From Rhodococcus sp. IITR03 (lineage in GTDB: Bacteria; Actinomycetota; Actinomycetes; Mycobacteriales; Mycobacteriaceae), in NCBI GenBank assembly GCA_001017865.1, contig LATQ01000418.1, positions 1-64,000 of the forward strand: DNA of 64,000 nt. The letters are read 5' to 3'. The notes under the pieces are model-generated. The model saw only the letters and a program-made list of their open reading frames with translations, ran no database searches and was not told where the DNA came from. Below, piece by piece: positions 30,123 through 40,458 of the stretch; positions within the stretch are counted from its first letter, which is position 1, and every line of letters begins with the position of its first letter. The translations under genes were made by a program, and so were the position numbers.

Positions 30123-31443
30123 TTATCCGGTGAACTGGATCTGGACGGGCATGTTCTTGAGTCCACCGACGAAGTTGGTCTGGATCATCTTGGTGTCGTC
30201 CACCAGCTCGAGGGACTCGATGTGAGGGAGCAGTTCCTCGAACATGATGCGCAGTTCCAGCTTCGCGAGGTGCTGGCCGATGCACATGTGCGGACCGTAA
30301 CCGAAGGCGATGTGCTTATTGGGTCGGCGCGTGATGTCGAAGTGGTCGGGGTTGGGAATGACCTCTGCGTCGCGGTTGCCCGACTGGTACAGCAGCATGA
30401 AGCGGTCGCCCTTCTTGATGTCGCGGCCGCGTAGCGTGTAGTCCTGCGTTGCTTGACGCATGAAGTGCTTGACCGGCGAGGCCCAGCGCAGAGACTCGTT
30501 CACGAGGTGCGGTGCGAGCGCCAGGTCGGCCTTCACCTTCGCGAGCTGGTCCGGATTGCGGCCGAGTTCGAGCATGCCGCCTGCAAGGGTGCTCGAGGTG
30601 GTGTCGTGGCCCGCAGTGGCGATGGCGATGAAGTACCCGTAGACGGTCTCGTTCGGGTAGTACTCACCATTCTTGTCGCGGGCCAGGGAGATGATCGTGG
30701 CGAGATCGTCTCGGGGATTGGCGCGGCGATCCTGGAGCAGCCGCTCGAAGTAGGCGTAGAAGTCCTGGATTGTGGCCACCCACTGCTTGGCGGCGGCATC
30801 CGGGGTGAGCGGTTCCACATCGTCACGGGCGGCGTCGGGGTCGGCTGTCCCGAAGAATTCCTGGGTCAGGGCCATCATGCGGGGTTCGTCTTCTTCGGGC
30901 ACCCCGAACAGGCTCATGATGACGTGCAGGGGGTAGTGCAGCGCGAAGTCCTTGACGAAGTCGATCCGGCCGTTCGTCTCGAGGAGTCGGGCAACGGACG
31001 CTTGGCGAGTTCGCGAATGGTGGTTTCCCACTTCGCGAGATTGGTCGGCCGGAACCAGTCGAAGGCGATGTCCTTTACTTCGGTGTGCTCCGGCGGATCG
31101 AGGTAGGTGAGAGTTTCGAGAATGCGGAGGCTGCCGTTGTTGATGCTCTTGGTGAATTCGTCTCCGGCCTGGTTCGCAGGATCGGGTTGACGGACCCCTT
31201 GTCCTCGCCGCCTGCACTTGTGAAGATGTCGGGCTGCCGCTCGATTTCCATGATGTCGGCGTGTTTGCTCACCAACCAGAGGGGGTCATATCCCTCGACC
31301 ATGGCGCGGCCGAGCGGGTTGTTCTCGCGTAGCCAACGGTAGGCCTCGAACAGTGCATCGTTGTCTCTGTGTCCTTCGGGAAGCACGATCTGTCGGGCGA
31401 CGGCGTCCGGGATCAGTTCCGTAATCTGCTCTGTGGTACTCAT
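30123..31443 (-). CDS. Cytochrome P450, CYP108/CYP111-like; two frame breaks
   Basis: Heme monooxygenase of a class I (ferredoxin-fed) system, about 440 residues from ATG 31443. The I-helix [13 protein letters not shown], the ExxR helix [13 protein letters not shown], and the heme loop [17 protein letters not shown] with the ligand cysteine are intact. Breaks near 31180 and 31000 disturb a 60-residue stretch that reads well in the third frame ([18 protein letters not shown]). Wording around [17 protein letters not shown] resembles terpene-alcohol P450s such as P450terp and the linalool 8-hydroxylase. Hydroxylation of a terpenoid or similar alicyclic methyl group is the best guess; the substrate is unproven. 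Confidence 0.88.
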
Positions 31444-31579
31444 CGATTCCCCTTCTGATGCAGCGAGATGCAGCGCGTTCCGCTGCAGCGCCCACGCTGG
31501 TCGAGATGCGTACAGCCTCTCAGCCGTGATGGTGAGGGGCATCACACCAGAGGCTTAAAGTTGTCCACCTAACGGGGGA

Positions 31580-31665
31580 GGTGATGTCGGGCACCCCGAT
31601 GCCCTGGACGAGCTCGGTGCAACATCACTCCTGAGGAGGGGGGTAATCAGTCGATATGGTGATGT
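31580..31665. promoter_or_regulatory. Three GGTGATGT-type repeats between divergent P450 and ferredoxin genes
   Basis: In the 341-nt divergent gap GGTGATGT occurs at 31580-31587 and 31658-31665, and ACATCACT (its near complement) at 31622-31629. Spacing is about 42 and 36 nt, near four helical turns. These are candidate sites for one of the two LuxR-type regulators encoded at 32.2-34.3 kb, or for another activator. No clear promoter boxes could be assigned. Confidence 0.4.
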
Positions 31666-31784
31666 GCGCGCCCAGTGACCGGCGACACAATTCTCATATC
31701 GAGCATGCGACCGCATCTATCGGTGTGACGCCCTAATCCGGACCGACGCCGGGATGTTCATCGCTCAACCTTGAGGAGAGTGCT

Positions 31785-32105
31785 ATGCCTACTGTTGTGT
31801 ATCAGCTTCCGGATGGTTCGACGTCGTCTGTCGACGTTCCGGCCGGCCAGAGCGTGATGGACGGTTCAGTACGAAACAATCTGCCCGGCATCGTCGCGGA
31901 ATGCGGTGGGAGCTGTTCGTGCGCAACCTGCCACGTGTACGTAGAGAAGAGCTGCTCCGCGGTATTCGAGAAGCCGACGCCAGAGGAAAACGACCTTCTC
32001 GAGTTCCTCGACGGCGTCCAGCCCTGCTCCCGTCTCGCCTGTCAGCTTGTGCTGACAGGCGACATGGACACCATCACCGTGACTGTTCCGTCTTCGGGTA
32101 CCTGA
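31785..32105 (+). CDS. [2Fe-2S] ferredoxin, putidaredoxin/adrenodoxin type
   Basis: An intact 106-residue electron carrier. Cluster ligands are visible as ECGGSCSCATCHV (C-x5-C-x2-C) with the fourth in QPCSRLAC. An ATG at 31785 follows TTGAGGAGAG. It is transcribed away from the P450 and reductase genes, completing a three-component class I P450 system. It ends 68 nt before the stop of the convergent LuxR gene. Confidence 0.95.
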   Translation: MPTVVYQLPDGSTSSVDVPAGQSVMDGSVRNNLPGIVAECGGSCSCATCHVYVEKSCSAVFEKPTPEENDLLEFLDGVQPCSRLACQLVLTGDMDTITVTVPSSGT

Positions 32106-32173
32106 CAAAGTCGTTCGGCTGTGCTTTACCCGCCTCACCAGAAACGATCACTTCATGACGTCGGAGTCCTCCG

Positions 32174-33159
32174 TCACTGAAGGCTGGACTGATATTTCGC
32201 GATCAGTTCGGCACGGTTGGTTACACGCAGTTTCCGAAGGATGCGTTTCACATGAGACTTGACCGTGTCGATGGTGATGACCAGGTCGGTGGCGATCGCG
32301 GCGTTTGACGCGCCGGTGAGAATCAACCGTACGACTTCCGATTCGCGCTTAGTAAGTGGATCGAGTGGACGTCGGTCCGCGTTGTCGTATTCCGTAGGGG
32401 ACGGTGAATTGCCGATTTCATCGGGTGGGGGCAGAACGTCGGCGGCGATGTCGTTGTTCCACCGCCAGGTGCTGTTCCGAAGGACACGTTCCTGGTGTTC
32501 GCGACGCGCCTCGAGGCCGACCCGCTCGAAACAGCGACCCAACATTTCGGCAACCACGTTCACGGCATGACGTCGTGGACCATCCAACACCGTATCGATG
32601 TGCACGAATGCCGCCGCGCGCCGTCGACAACTATCGGAACAGTAGAAAAACCGTTGGTCCCCAAAGCTTCTTGTATCTTCTCGGAAACCACGTCACCACT
32701 CGAAACCGTGTTCGTTGCGAGTGCGCGAGCTTCAGGGGACCCCGGTACGAGACCGAACGCAGGGGGCAATGCCGGCGACGTGTCCGTATTGGCGCTGAAT
32801 GCAACAAGGGGAGCGATTCGGTTCTGTTCGAATCGAGACAACACCACCTTCCGCGCAGAGCAGAGCTCGGCGATCTGCTCGCATGCGCGTCGCATGAGAT
32901 CTGCACTCGAAGCGGCGTCATCCAGGACGTGGACGGCGCGATCGGTGCGTGATGCGAGATCGCTCATCTCAGCGATTCGCCTCTCGGCCAGAGACTTTCG
33001 GAGATCGAGGAGATCAGCAAGGCGTCGACCGAGTTCACTGGTGTGTTCGGGGGTGGCGGTGCGGATGTCGGTCAGGAGGTCCGCGATGGCTTGATCGAGT
33101 TCGGCGTCCTCAACCGTCACTTCCGGTTGCGCGTTCGTGTGGGGTCCGTCAACAGGCAC
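32174..33159 (-). CDS. LuxR-type transcriptional regulator; one frame break near 32617
   Basis: About 328 residues when one G is restored near 32617. A helical N-terminus and a GAF-like sensory part (CEQIAELCSARKVVLSRFEQ) lead to a C-terminal LuxR helix-turn-helix: LTKRESEVVRLILTGASNAA and TVKSHVKRILRKLRV. The start overlaps the end of the following regulator gene, so both are co-transcribed. The two proteins are paralogues. Regulation of the P450 operon is inferred from position. Confidence 0.82.
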
Positions 33160-34282
33160 CGGTCGCCCTTTTGCTGTTGACGTACAGGACTGCTACTTCG
33201 GCGCGTGTCGATACCCCGAGTTTTTTGAAGATTCGTTGAACGTGACTTTTGACGGTGCCCTCGGAAATGCAGAGCTGTCTGGAGATTGCTGCATTGGTCG
33301 CTCCGGTTGCCATGAGAGTGAGTACTTCGCGCTCGCGGGTGGTCAGTGATCGGGCACGCGGGATGATCAGGTCCTGCGATCCGTCGGTGAGAGTCGAGGT
33401 GTCCGGGGCAGAGGGTTCGCGGTTCCCGAGTGGGGGGATGGCAATCGGTGCATGTTCGAGGTGCTGCAATGTTTGGGTGAGGCGTTGGATTTCGGAGTTG
33501 ACGTGCTCATTGCGCGCGTAGATCTGTCGTCGGAGGGCGGCGCGTTCCTTCGAGGAAGCGCATGCTGCGGCGAGCGTGCCGACGAGGTGGACATCGGTGT
33601 CGGAGAGCCCGTCGTTTTGGCGGTCGACGTGGATCATCGCCACCGCCCGGGAATCTACGACGACGGGGACGGCGATGTAACCGGCCGGACGCGACAGGTC
33701 GATCAGGGGTCTGTAGGTGTGTCTGTAGGTGTCGGCTGCATCCACGGCGTACGGTCGGCGTCGTCGGACGAGTTCGGCTTCTCGCGGGGCTTCGAGCAAG
33801 GAAATCTCGCGACCGTCGATGGCCTCGATGAGCTCGCGGTAGTCTCCGGTCAACTCGGGATTGACTGCAAGCGCTATGGGTGACCACGTGGAGCCGTGGA
33901 CCAGGGAGAACATGGCTTTGCCGTACCCGAGATTCGTGCACAATTCCTGTGTTACGGTCCGTGCGATGTGGTCGGCTCCGGCGTCGATGGCATTCACGAC
34001 GTGGCGGAGCGCCTCGAATTGCTCGGTATGCATCTTCAGACGGCGGGAAATGTCGTCGCATTGGGCGGTGTCGAGCCGGATCACCAGTTCGGCGAGCCGA
34101 GCTGCCTGCTCCGAGGGAAGTGTGTTTTCCCGCAGTCGTCGGGCTGCGATGGCGCGGATCTTTCCGGGGTCGGGTTCGTCGCCCTCCAGTAGGTGATCTA
34201 TGTCCTGCGCGCCTCCGAGAAGCTCTCGTAACTCCGCGATTGCCTGTTCAGCGAGCTTGAAGGGGCTCGTCGACATGACCAC
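33149..34282 (-). CDS. LuxR-type transcriptional regulator with GAF-like domain
   Basis: An intact 377-residue protein. The central region (CTNLGYGKAMFSLVHGSTWS through AGYIAVPVVVDSRAVAMIHV) has the look of a GAF ligand domain; the C-terminal part is a LuxR DNA-binding domain with LTTREREVLTLMATGATNAA and GTVKSHVQRIFKKLGVSTRA. No phospho-acceptor receiver domain is present, so a bound ligand rather than a kinase probably controls it. GTG 34282 has GAGGAG at good distance; ATG 34276 is the alternative. Confidence 0.85.
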   Translation of the reverse strand: MVMSTSPFKLAEQAIAELRELLGGAQDIDHLLEGDEPDPGKIRAIAARRLRENTLPSEQAARLAELVIRLDTAQCDDISRRLKMHTEQFEALRHVVNAIDAGADHIARTVTQELCTNLGYGKAMFSLVHGSTWSPIALAVNPELTGDYRELIEAIDGREISLLEAPREAELVRRRRPYAVDAADTYRHTYRPLIDLSRPAGYIAVPVVVDSRAVAMIHVDRQNDGLSDTDVHLVGTLAAACASSKERAALRRQIYARNEHVNSEIQRLTQTLQHLEHAPIAIPPLGNREPSAPDTSTLTDGSQDLIIPRARSLTTREREVLTLMATGATNAAISRQLCISEGTVKSHVQRIFKKLGVSTRAEVAVLYVNSKRATGAC

Positions 34283-34497
34283 TCACTACTCCTCGCGCCG
34301 CCGCGGTCACGTGGATGGCAACGACACCAGTTACCGTTATGACCCAGAGCACAGTATATAGAGCCTCGACCTGGACGTTTGGGGCGCTGTGCGCCTTCCC
34401 TTGTCAATGTATATGGTCAGTCCAATTTCGTCATCCCCCTTCGTGGAACTTCTCGGATCAACTCTTGTCCTCACCGTCCTGCAGCGCTAGGGTCGAA

Positions 34498-34508
34498 TGG
34501 TAAGACCA
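34498..34508. promoter_or_regulatory. FadR-type operator candidate TGGTAAGACCA
   Basis: A TGGT-N3-ACCA palindrome, the core form used by FadR-subfamily GntR regulators. It lies 18 nt before the crotonase start at 34526 and next to its ribosome site, a position suited to repression. Related sites precede 35679 and the GntR gene itself. Confidence 0.55.
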
Positions 34509-34525
34509 ATAGGAGGTATGTAGGT

Positions 34526-35305
34526 ATGTCGAGATCGGTGCGATACGACGTTGACGAGCGCGTCGCCATCCTGACTCTCGATCGCCCGGAAACGCGTAAC
34601 GCCCTGTCTGACGAGCTCTTGGACGACCTATTGGCCGTGCTCGAGCGGGCGCGGGATGACCGCGACGTGCGGGTAGTTGTGCTGACTTCCTCGCACGAGA
34701 AGATCTTCTCGGCAGGCGGCGACCTGAAAGCGTTCGCGAGCGACACTGCGACAATCATCAAGTATGGAGGTCTGGAACGCTTTCCGCGGCTGTACCAGCT
34801 CATCGGAGGTCTCGGCAAGCCGGTGATCTGCGCAGCCGGCGGTGATGTGCTGGCGGGTGCGTTCGGCCTTGCACTCGCCTGTGACTTCGTGCTGGCTACG
34901 GAGTCGGCCCGCTTCGGGTGTCCAGAGATCAACGTCGGTCTCTTCCCGTTCATGATCTCAGCGCTCATCTACCGGAATGTCGGACGACTCAAGGCCAATG
35001 AGTTGATGATGTACGGAGAGAAGATCACTGCCGCAGAAGCTCACGCACTGGGGTTGGTAAACCGCGTATTTCCGGATGGCGACTTCGACGCGGAGGTGCG
35101 GGCGTGGGCCGGTCGACTGGCGAGCAAGTCGCCACTGCTGATGCGGCTGGGCAAGGATGCCATAAACACCACTCGTGACATGGCGCTCCCGGATGCACTT
35201 GCGATGCTGCAGGCGCAACTGGCTCTTGCATTCACCACGGAGGATGTCGTCGAAGGTGTCACGGCGTTCCGTGAGAAGCGTTCCCCTGTATGGAAAATGA
35301 GATGA
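34526..35305 (+). CDS. Enoyl-CoA hydratase/isomerase family protein
   Basis: An intact 259-residue crotonase. The ATG at 34526 has AGGAGG nine nt upstream. KIFSAGGDLKAF gives the first oxyanion-hole strand; the second catalytic glutamate is kept (FGCPEINVGLFPF), while the first hydratase glutamate position is not obvious (AGAFGLALACD). That suggests isomerase-like or hydratase activity on a 2- or 3-enoyl-CoA. It starts the 34.5-58 kb cluster. The 373 nt to the next gene hold a promoter region and no further gene. Confidence 0.88.
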   Translation: MSRSVRYDVDERVAILTLDRPETRNALSDELLDDLLAVLERARDDRDVRVVVLTSSHEKIFSAGGDLKAFASDTATIIKYGGLERFPRLYQLIGGLGKPVICAAGGDVLAGAFGLALACDFVLATESARFGCPEINVGLFPFMISALIYRNVGRLKANELMMYGEKITAAEAHALGLVNRVFPDGDFDAEVRAWAGRLASKSPLLMRLGKDAINTTRDMALPDALAMLQAQLALAFTTEDVVEGVTAFREKRSPVWKMR

Positions 35306-35617
35306 ATCTTTCCGGTTCGGCCCCCTGAGGTCCGTCGTGAACCGGAGTCGGGCCGCTCGCCGGCTCGATGGCGGATCGAGGTAGATCCGGGAGGGCCGGT
35401 GGGAAGCACTCGCTGGCGGTGTCTCGGGCAGGGTTGTCGCTTGTAACGGCACCATGACCATCGGTGGCGGGTGAGTGCAACTCTGCTGGTTCGGTGACGT
35501 GTGACATCGACCGAACGATGAGTGAGTACGTCGAACGTTCTTGGCCCCCTTGGCTTGACGATAGCTCTCGGGATGCAGGCGACGCTTTGGAAAGTCCTCG
35601 AAAGTGGTTGCTACTTC

Positions 35618-35627
35618 GGTCTAACCA
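35618..35627. promoter_or_regulatory. FadR-type operator candidate GGTCTAACCA
   Basis: A GGT-N3-ACC palindrome 52 nt ahead of the acyl-CoA synthetase start. The same eight bases GGTCTAAC recur at 43281-43288 ahead of the GntR gene. Surrounding AT-rich sequence (TTCTAATCTTTACGTAAC) may contain the promoter. Confidence 0.5.
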
Positions 35628-35678
35628 TTCTAATCTTTACGTAACCTTGTGTCAGAGCAAGAAGGACGGAATCCTCCC

Positions 35679-37371
35679 ATGACGCGCGAACGAAACTTCG
35701 GCCGATACTCCCCTCAGCAAGTCGAGGAGTTCTATGCCAGTGGCCAGTGGGCCGACGAGAACTTCACCGAGCTTCTGCGGGCGCGCGCTGAGAGTGCTCC
35801 CGACAAGATCTTCGTTACCGACGGGGCGCAGGAACTGACCTTCATGCAGCTCTACGACAAGTCGCAGCGGCTGGCGCTGGGCCTCCATCGATCCGGTCTC
35901 CGGGCCGCGACCGCGTCGCCGTTCAACTACCCAACCTGGGGGAGTTCGTCGTTGTCGCAGCGGCGCTCGCTCGGCTCGGGGTGGTGACTGTGCCGGTCAT
36001 GCCGATCTACCGGACCGATGAGGTGTCGCACGTTGTCGCCGACGCTCGATCCGGATGGCGATCGCACCGGCCCAGTTCAAAGGCTTCGACTATGTGTCGA
36101 TGTTCGACGGTATCCGCCGCTCGTCGCAAACATTGGAGACGATCATCGCGGTGCGTGCTTCGGATGAGAGCCGTCAGGCATTCGCCGATCGGAACATCGA
36201 GGTTCTCGAGAACCTGATCGTAGACACAGAACCCGCCACCATCGATACGGAACTCGACTTTCGTGCCCACCCCGATGACCCGTTCGTCATCGTGTACACC
36301 TCCGGTACCACATCGCGTCCGAAGGGCTGCCTGCACACCTTCAACACCTATGCTTCGGGCGCGCGTGCACTGAGGGCGGCTTTCGGACACACCGAGGCGG
36401 ATGTCCAATTCGGACCGTCCCCGATTACGCACACCACGGGACTCGTCACCAGTGTGCTCATCCCTCTGCTCAGCGGCGCGGCGACGCACATCATGGCGGA
36501 GTGGGATCCTGAGCGCGGACTGGCCGAGATCAAGGAGTTCGGCTGTACGGCCGCAGTCACGGCAACGACGTTCCTGCAGACGTTGTTGGCTGCGGCCGAT
36601 AAGAATCCGGACGCTGATCTTTCCTCCCTCCGCGTCTGGGTGTGCGCCGGCTCTCCGATCCCAGCGGCCGTGGTGGAGAAGGCAAAGTCCGACCTGCCCA
36701 CCACTGCCGTCCTATCGCTGTACGGGAGGAGTGAGAATCTCACCACGACGACGTGCACCATCGAGGACGATCCGAGTCGGGCGGTCACGTCCGACGGCGC
36801 CGCCCTGCCGGGTGCAGAGGTCAAGATTGTGGGTGAGGACGGCCTCGAGGTGGCGCGGGGGAGTGAGGGTGACATCGCCTATCGCGGGCCCTCCCACATG
36901 ATCGAGTATCTGAACCGGCCCGTAGACACGGCCGAACTTTTTACTTCCGGAGGATTTTCGAGGTCCGGAGATCTCGGAGTCATGGACGCCGATGGGTTCG
37001 TCCGGGTTACCGGCAGAACCAAGGACATCGTCATCCGCGGGGGCATGAATATCAGTGTGCGTGAGGTCGAGGACAAGTTGGCCGATCACCCCGATATCCT
37101 CGCCCTCGCAGTGGTAGGAATGCCCGACGAGCGGCTCGGGGAGAAGGTGTGCTGCTATGTGGTGCCCAAGGAGGAGCAGAAGGTTCCGACCCTGGAGCAT
37201 CTCCGCAACTATCTGCTCGAGCGCGGGGTTGCGATTCAGAAGACACCTGAACGCGTCGAGGTGGTCGCCGAGCTGCCTATGACCGCCACCGGAAAGATTC
37301 AGAAACACCTCCTCCGCAAGCGCATCGCGGCAGAGCTGGCTGCCGGTATCCGGGAAGGGGTCACGCGCTGA
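35679..37371 (+). CDS. AMP-forming acyl-CoA synthetase; frame breaks near 35900 and 36050
   Basis: CoA ligase of about 564 residues. The ATG at 35679 follows GAAGGACGGA; an in-frame GTG at 35649 is less likely. The N-terminus GRYSPQQVEEFYASGQW resembles ligases of the cyclohexanecarboxylate/medium-chain group. Motifs are VIVYTSGTTSRPKGCLHT (P-loop), LSLYGRSEN, FSRSGDLGVMDADGF and the C-terminal lysine in TATGKIQKH. Two breaks in the first third disturb about 60 residues that read VVVAAALARLGVVTV in the shifted frame. It could activate the ring-bearing acid made by the P450, alcohol and aldehyde dehydrogenases. Confidence 0.87.
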
Positions 37372-38353
37372 CCCCTATCTGTCCCGTCTACGTGCTGAAG
37401 TTCCGTTCGGGAGCCGACGCGAAGACCCGTCGGACTCTGTTATCGGCGACGAGAAGACATCTCAGAAGCCGACCAGCCGACGCCGCGTACGAAAGGTGAG
37501 AGCAGGTGGACTCCTGGTAGGTCAGGGAGTGTCGACGTCACGACCCGACCAAGAGTCCACCTGTGCTCATCGCGCCGGACTTGTCCTGCTCGGTCTCGGC
37601 ACGGCGCCTGGCACCGAGGGTGCGATGTACCCGTCGTTACCGACCGACACCCGGTGAAGTGGCGCACGCCGCCCATGCCGTCGGTCGGGTAACACAGACA
37701 GACGGGAACGGTGAACGGTCCGACAAGGACTGTCGCCGTCTTGCGCTCGACATGAGCTTCCGCGTCGTGCGAGGAGGAATCGTGGGGTGGCAACTGTCGA
37801 TGGGAGTGTCCGCCGGCAACGATGGTGTACGCGATTTTCGCCTGCTGTGGGGCACGGTTGCACAGACGCGGCGTCGTGCACGAGGCGGAGCCGGGCCACC
37901 AACGGCCGTGCGCCCCTAGCCGACGGCGACGATCCTCGACTCTGAGCTGCCGGGCTCGGGCACCGTGCCTGGTGACAGCCGCGGTTACGACACCGGGGCA
38001 AGACCGAGAGTCGCACATGGCGCCTCACCCCGGCACGGCGCTCGCCGAGTGTGGTTAGGCTACGGGACCAGTTCTCCGGCGACCGAGTCTCGTGTGCGCC
38101 ACGGGTGGCCATGCGGCACGGCTCGTGCAATGGGGGGCAAGCGTACACACCGCCGCTGCGCGTCCGCTTACGGGACCCGTCGACCCTCACGGCGCGATGG
38201 ACGCCTCACCTCAGTCATCCCGCTCGGACATCGGCTCGTCCGTATGGCTCGTCTCTTCCGCGGGTGGTCGGCATTTCGAGAGAGCAGGTGATTGATTCGG
38301 GTTTTTCGGGCGAGTGCCGAATTCGGCGCGTTGCAACCCGGTCAACGGGCTCA
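37372..38353. other. About 980 nt without a recognisable gene; contains a strong inverted repeat
   Basis: Very GC-rich, with long but arginine-rich open frames on both strands that match nothing I recognise. An 11-bp inverted repeat, CAGGTGGACTC at 37503-37513 and GAGTCCACCTG at 37553-37563, stands 130 nt after the ligase stop and may be its terminator. The rest may be decayed sequence of a lost gene or an unassigned element. Confidence 0.4.
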
Positions 38354-38769
38354 TCAGGTTTCGGTGACGACAACCATCGCCGAACCGGTGACGACCGGTC
38401 CTTCGCTCCGGAGACGACGAGATCGAGCTCGGCCTGCGTCTGCCCCTCGGTCTCGGTGGTCGCGGTGATTGTCCCGCTCACGGTCAGGGTGTCGCCCAGG
38501 AAGACCGGGGCGACGAAGCGCACTGCGAACGAACGTACATGCTCGACACCGAAGGTGTCGGAGAGCCAGCCGGCCAGGATCCCGGCCTGCATCTGGCCCA
38601 TCGCAATGATGTCCGGGAATCCGGACGTCGCAACGAACTCGGGATCGTGATGCAGAGGATTGAAGTCGCCACCGGCACCGGCGAAACGCACGATGTCCGT
38701 TTGGGTGATCGGGCCGACTACGCGTACATCGGTGACCGCGCCGATAGAGGCCGTCGCGGGTGCTCTCAT
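38354..38769 (-). CDS. MaoC-like hotdog dehydratase subunit; one frame break near 38400
   Basis: One half of a heteromeric 2-enoyl-CoA hydratase. The hydratase 2 motif is visible: a catalytic Asp/His in GGDFNPLHHDPEFV, then FPDIIAMGQMQAGILAGWL. A missing C near 38400 shifts the frame; restored, the protein ends AMVVVTET at 38354, about 138 residues. Its start overlaps the stop of the preceding MaoC-like gene by 4 nt, so the two hotdog halves are made together, as in steroid-degrading actinobacteria. Confidence 0.85.
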
Positions 38770-39217
38770 CGCTGTTCTCCTCGCTCGATCAGCACTTCCT
38801 CCAGTCGCACGACCGGATTGCCGTCGGCGTCGACGTACTCGGTCTCGAGCGTCAGTATGCGCATCGATCCGCCGCGCTTACCGTCGCGCCGCACGTCGTC
38901 GACGATGCGCCGGGTGCCGACGACGTGGTCGCCTGCACTCAGTGTCGAAGATATGTCCATTTCACGGACCCGACTACGACTCGCTCGAGTGCCAGGCCGA
39001 GTGTCTCGACAAACTTGCGCTGGTCGCGCTGATGCCCGGCGACGACGGTGTGGGTCAGTGTCGCAGGAACATCGGCGAACCCCGCTGCCTGTGCGGCATC
39101 CCGGTCGGTGTGAACGGGATCGATGGTGAACGTCGCGCGGGCGAACTCACGGATCTTGCCGCGTTCGATGTCGTACTCGACGCGGTCCACCTCGGCGGGG
39201 GGAAGTAGTTCGGTCAT
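38766..39217 (-). CDS. MaoC-like hotdog subunit, FAS1-like N-terminal half; one frame break near 38950
   Basis: Partner of the preceding MaoC subunit, about 150 residues. The N-terminus has EREFARAT-like FARATFTIDPVHTD and the middle PATLTHTVVAGHQRDQRKF, typical of the substrate-binding half that lacks catalytic residues. A missing C in CACTGAGT near 38950 separates it from the end segment TLSAGDHVVGTRRIVDD. It is divergent from the acyl-CoA dehydrogenase at 39282; the 64-nt gap contains GGACTGACC (39234-39242) and the palindrome ATTTGGCCTAAAT. Confidence 0.82.
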
Positions 39218-39281
39218 CGCGATCCTCCTTTTTGGACTGACCTATAGTATCATTTGGCCTAAATACGTGAGGAGGGGTTCT

Positions 39282-40456
39282 ATGGAGCTCGCTGATTCCC
39301 CGGACGAAGCCCAGTTCCGTGCGGAAGTCCGAGAATGGGCCGAGAAGGCAGTCGCAACGCTGCCCTGGCCGGAACCGGTGGATCTGGTCGACAAGGTCCC
39401 GTTCTGGCGACAATGGCAGCGACTGCTCTTCGACGCCGGCTACGGAGGAATGTCGTGGCCGACGGAATACGGCGGGCAGGCTGCCGACCCTATCCGTAAA
39501 GCCATCTTCACCGAGGAGATGGATCGCGTGGGCGCGCCTGAGCGACTCAACACGATCGGTGAGGACTTTGCCGGTCCCACCATCATCGACTTCGGCACAC
39601 CGGCTCAGAAGGAACGTTTCCTCCGCCCGATCCTCACCGGAGACGAGATCTGGTGCCAGTTGTTCTCCGAACCGGAAGCCGGGTCCGACCTCGCGTCACT
39701 GCGCACCAAGGCCACCAAGGTCGACGGTGGATGGAAGATCAACGGACAGAAGATCTGGACCAGCCGAGCTCACATCGCGGCTCATGCCATCCTGCTCGCG
39801 CGCACGGGCGGGGGACCACGCCACAAGGCATCACTTTCTTCCTCGTTCCGATGGACAGCGAGGGAATCACGGTTCGCCCGCTCGCACACATGCTCGGTGA
39901 GGCCGAATTCAACGAGGTCTTCCTCGACGATGTGTTCATCCCCGACGATCTCGTCGTCGGCGATGTCGACGGCGGGTGGAAGGTGGCCATGGGCACGCTC
40001 GCCTACGAGCGAGTTGCGATCGCCACCGGCCGGGTCAACACCAAGCGGGCCGTCGACGACATCATCAGCGACATTGCAGAGATGACCGACGGGTCGGGCC
40101 GTCCGCTCGGTGCGGATCCGGTGATCCGGCAGAAGGTCGCTGACCTCTACGGCCGCGCGCTCGTGCACTATCTCATCGGCCAGCGCGTGATCACCTTGGC
40201 GGCGAATGACGGGCCGCCGGGTCCGGTGACGTCGATCGGCAAGCTGTTTTTCTGCCCGCTCGTCGAAGAACTGGCGGATTTCCGATTGTCCCTCGAGCCC
40301 GCCGGCGGCCAGTTCGCGCTCGACGACGAGCAGCAGCGAACGTCGCGTTGGCTCCGACTGGCGTATCAGGCGCGCGGCACCGCCATCGCGGGCGGCTCGA
40401 CCTTCATCCAGCGCAACATCGTCGCCGAGCGCATGCTCGAGATGCCGAGGAGTTGA
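39282..40456 (+). CDS. Acyl-CoA dehydrogenase, FadE26-like subunit; one frame break near 39823
   Basis: FAD-dependent desaturation of an acyl-CoA. The ATG at 39282 follows GAGGAGGGG. About 391 residues once one G is restored in CACAAGGCATC near 39823. Motifs: WPTEYGGQA, FSEPEAGSDLASL, GQKIWTSRA, and a glutamate in TLAYERVAIATG at about residue 243, the IVD-type catalytic position. The C-terminus GSTFIQRNIVAERMLEMPR lacks a second catalytic site. The shorter partner-type subunit at 43369 may complete it, as with FadE pairs in steroid catabolism. Confidence 0.88.
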
Positions 40457-40458
40457 CA

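Noticed and set aside
37440..38018. 192-codon minus-strand open frame in the 37.4-38.3 kb gap
   Set aside because: Arginine- and proline-rich with no motif, weak start and no ribosome site; not supported as a gene.
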